Position numbers and translations under genes: made by a program. A stretch of DNA of 7,227 nucleotides, taken from assembly GCA_051745425.1 (NCBI GenBank), contig JBNJEB010000076.1, forward strand, positions 1-7,227. The letters run 5' to 3'. Below, piece by piece: positions 5,866 to 7,227 of the stretch; position 1 is the stretch's first letter, and each line of letters starts with the position of its first letter. Under the pieces are notes generated by a model. The model did no database searches. It was given only the letters and a program-made list of their open reading frames with translations, and was not told the DNA's origin. Source of the stretch: Halonatronomonas sp051745425. GTDB lineage: Bacteria; Bacillota; Halanaerobiia; Halanaerobiales; Halarsenatibacteraceae.

Positions 5866-6822
5866 CTAGGGCCTGATTAAGATTTTAAGTGATGATTTTT
5901 CTCTGGCGGCTTTTAAAGCTTCCAGAGAATTATCTAATTTAAATTCTTCAGTGACCAGCTGATCAAGATGTAAATTATTTCTTTCTAATAGGTTTAAGGC
6001 AGGCCTAAAGGGTCCACACCTTGAGCCTAATAGTTTTATCTCATTAATGGCAAGACCTGCTAAATTCATCTCATGATTTTTAGCAGTAGTTGTTTTATAA
6101 ATGATTTTACCCTCAGGTGCAACTAAATCAATAGCCGATTTCAGCCCTGATGTGCTGCCAGTTGCTTCAACTACCACCGGTATATCCGGTTCTTTTTCTG
6201 GATATAATTTTTCCAGATATGTCTTTATCTTAAGTGGCTGTAAAGTATCTAGTTTTTCCTGATGGCGGCCTATCATTTCAAGATTAAATCCAAGGGCCCA
6301 GAGGGTACGGGCAATAATTAAGCCAAGCTTGCCATCTCCTATAACCATTATTTTTTCAGAGGGTTTAAGGTGATACTGCTCTGCAATTTCAACTGCAGCT
6401 GCAATTGGCTCAGTAAAGACAGCCTCCTGGTCAGTAACAGTTTCAGGCACAATATGAAGGTTTTCTCTGGGAAGGGTTAAAAACTCTGCCAGGGCCCCGT
6501 CCTTACCTCGCATGCCAATAGCCTTTATATTTTTGCAATGTTTATATTGATTATTATCACAGCGAGAACAGTTATAACAGGGGATATTAATCTCACCAAC
6601 GACCCTCTTGCCCTCTAATTTGCCTTCAGGGTCATAGACTACCTCGCCGACGAATTCATGGCCCAGAACCCCATTAAAATCAATCATGCCAGCTATAACT
6701 TCAAAGTCAGTATTACATAATCCAGCCAGCCTGACCTTAATTAAAACCTCATTATCTGCTGGTTCTGGCTTTTCTATATTTTCAACCCTAACCTCACTAT
6801 CTCTAACTGTTAATGCTTTGAT
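5866..6822 (-). CDS. Zinc-dependent MDR-family alcohol dehydrogenase-like protein, apparent ATC start
   Basis: A cytoplasmic medium-chain dehydrogenase/reductase, expected to oxidise an alcohol or polyol with NAD(P). Taken from the ATC at 6822-6820 it has 318 residues. It shows a KALTV opening (2-6), LAGLCNTD with the catalytic zinc Cys36 (32-39), GHEFVGEV (54-61; H55, E56), four structural-zinc cysteines C82, C85, C88 and C96, FTEP (136-139; E138), and the nucleotide-binding loop GDGKLG (162-167). CNTD replaces the usual CGTD, and the length is about 25 residues below typical zinc ADHs, suggesting a short MDR subgroup. The first ATG (6687-6685, residue 46) would lose Cys36 and has no ribosome site, whereas AAGGAGG (6837-6831) lies 8 bases before the ATC. 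No ATG, GTG or TTG exists in frame between them. The ATC is thus a rare start or a damaged ATG. It is the second gene of an operon with the DUF362 gene, 30 bases after its stop. Substrate unknown. Confidence 0.85.
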   Translation of the reverse strand: MKALTVRDSEVRVENIEKPEPADNEVLIKVRLAGLCNTDFEVIAGMIDFNGVLGHEFVGEVVYDPEGKLEGKRVVGEINIPCYNCSRCDNNQYKHCKNIKAIGMRGKDGALAEFLTLPRENLHIVPETVTDQEAVFTEPIAAAVEIAEQYHLKPSEKIMVIGDGKLGLIIARTLWALGFNLEMIGRHQEKLDTLQPLKIKTYLEKLYPEKEPDIPVVVEATGSTSGLKSAIDLVAPEGKIIYKTTTAKNHEMNLAGLAINEIKLLGSRCGPFRPALNLLERNNLHLDQLVTEEFKLDNSLEALKAAREKSSLKILIRP

Positions 6823-6825
6823 ATT

Positions 6826-6837
6826 GACCTCCTCCTT
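6826..6837 (-). promoter_or_regulatory. Perfect Shine-Dalgarno placed before an ATC codon
   Basis: The minus strand reads AAGGAGGAGGTC from 6837 to 6826. The AAGGAGG part ends 8 bases before the ATC at 6822-6820, which is optimal initiator spacing. No ATG, GTG or TTG in any frame lies within that distance, so the site points to the ATC as the start of the dehydrogenase. Confidence 0.75.
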
Positions 6838-6852
6838 AAACTCTTAGAATAA

Positions 6853-7227
6853 CTAAGCCATTAAAGATTTTAACTTATCTGCTAAAATATCTCCTTCTTC
6901 TGTATCAGATATTATTTCTATTTCTTGAGGTGATGATATTCCAAGATCAATTTCAGCCGCCCTTGCTATCTGTTCCAGTTCAAAGACCGGGGTATTCATA
7001 ATAATATCTGTGCTGCCTAGATTCTTTAAGATAGAAACTCCTACAGCATCAATGGCTACTGGATCTCTGGAAGCAAGAAAAATATTAGAATCGACTTTAT
7101 TTCCAGAGGAAGGACCACCAGATGTAAAGGCCTCAACGCCATCAATTAAATAAAGATCAGGTTGATAGGCAAGTGATATCTCTGCAATCATTTTGCGCAT
7201 ATTATCAGAATTGTGGAGCTCTCTCAT
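6853..7227 (-). CDS. DUF362-domain protein (C-terminal part, start beyond the window)
   Basis: The last 124 or so codons of a DUF362 family protein; the frame is open to the right edge, and the Met at 7227 is probably internal because family members are around 300 residues or more. Recognisable family text includes ELHNSDNMRKMIAEISLAYQ, then PDLYLIDGVEAFTSGGPSSG, followed by FLASRDPVAIDAVGVSILKNLGS: an Asp-rich, Gly-rich core typical of the domain. DUF362 proteins have no settled biochemical role; some are fused to ferredoxin-type 4Fe-4S domains, and no cysteine is present in the part visible here. The gene ends with TAG at 6855-6853, 30 bases before the apparent start of the dehydrogenase on the same strand, so the two are probably co-transcribed and may act in one pathway. 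The family call is fairly sure; the function is unknown. Confidence 0.82.
   Translation of the reverse strand: MRELHNSDNMRKMIAEISLAYQPDLYLIDGVEAFTSGGPSSGNKVDSNIFLASRDPVAIDAVGVSILKNLGSTDIIMNTPVFELEQIARAAEIDLGISSPQEIEIISDTEEGDILADKLKSLMA

Noticed and set aside
5866..6687. Dehydrogenase starting at the ATG at 6687
   Set aside because: That start has no Shine-Dalgarno and deletes the catalytic zinc cysteine, while the conserved N-terminus continues in frame upstream to a codon with a perfect ribosome site.

Overview
The window is AT-rich chromosomal DNA with strong GGAGG-type ribosome sites, AT-rich promoters, and occasional TTG starts. This suggests a low-GC Firmicute. Two features point more specifically to an anaerobic, halophilic, diderm clostridial relative such as Halanaerobiales. 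The secreted amino-acid-binding protein is very acidic (44 Asp/Glu against 7 Lys/Arg in the predicted mature chain) and has an ordinary cleavable signal peptide rather than a lipobox. There is also an NhaC-type sodium/proton antiporter. The taxonomic placement is inference from content, not a database match.

Layout. Bases 1-395 (minus strand) hold the N-terminal part of a mannose-6-phosphate isomerase that runs off the left edge. It is divergent from mrp (502-1311, plus), a P-loop Fe-S cluster carrier/assembly ATPase, and their promoters overlap in a roughly 100-base gap. A perfect 24-base palindrome (1321-1344) followed by T's lies between mrp and the converging operon that follows, and probably terminates both. 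The minus-strand operon 4287-1369 encodes a complete polar amino acid ABC importer in the order HisQ-like permease, ATPase, HisM/GlnP-like permease, periplasmic binding protein. Both permeases start with TTG, and the first three genes are coupled by a 1-base overlap or a 3-base gap. A 218-base divergent promoter region (4288-4505) separates this operon from nhaC (4506-5858, plus), which has the best promoter in the window. nhaC converges, with only 7 bases between stop codons, on a minus-strand pair at the right edge: the C-terminal part of a DUF362 protein (7227-6853) and a zinc-dependent MDR-family dehydrogenase (ending at 5866).

How the genes work together. The four ABC genes form one uptake system. 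NhaC probably handles sodium/proton balance. Mrp and ManA are housekeeping functions with no obvious link to their neighbours. The DUF362 and dehydrogenase genes look co-transcribed, but their shared role is unknown.

The most notable observation is the start of the dehydrogenase. The family's N-terminus, including the catalytic zinc cysteine, is present in frame upstream of the first ATG, and no ATG, GTG or TTG opens it. Instead an ATC codon sits exactly where the family's initiator Met belongs, 8 bases after a perfect AAGGAGG. This suggests either a rare AUC start or a point change in the start codon. I found no CRISPR array, mobile element, RNA gene or clearly novel multi-gene system.
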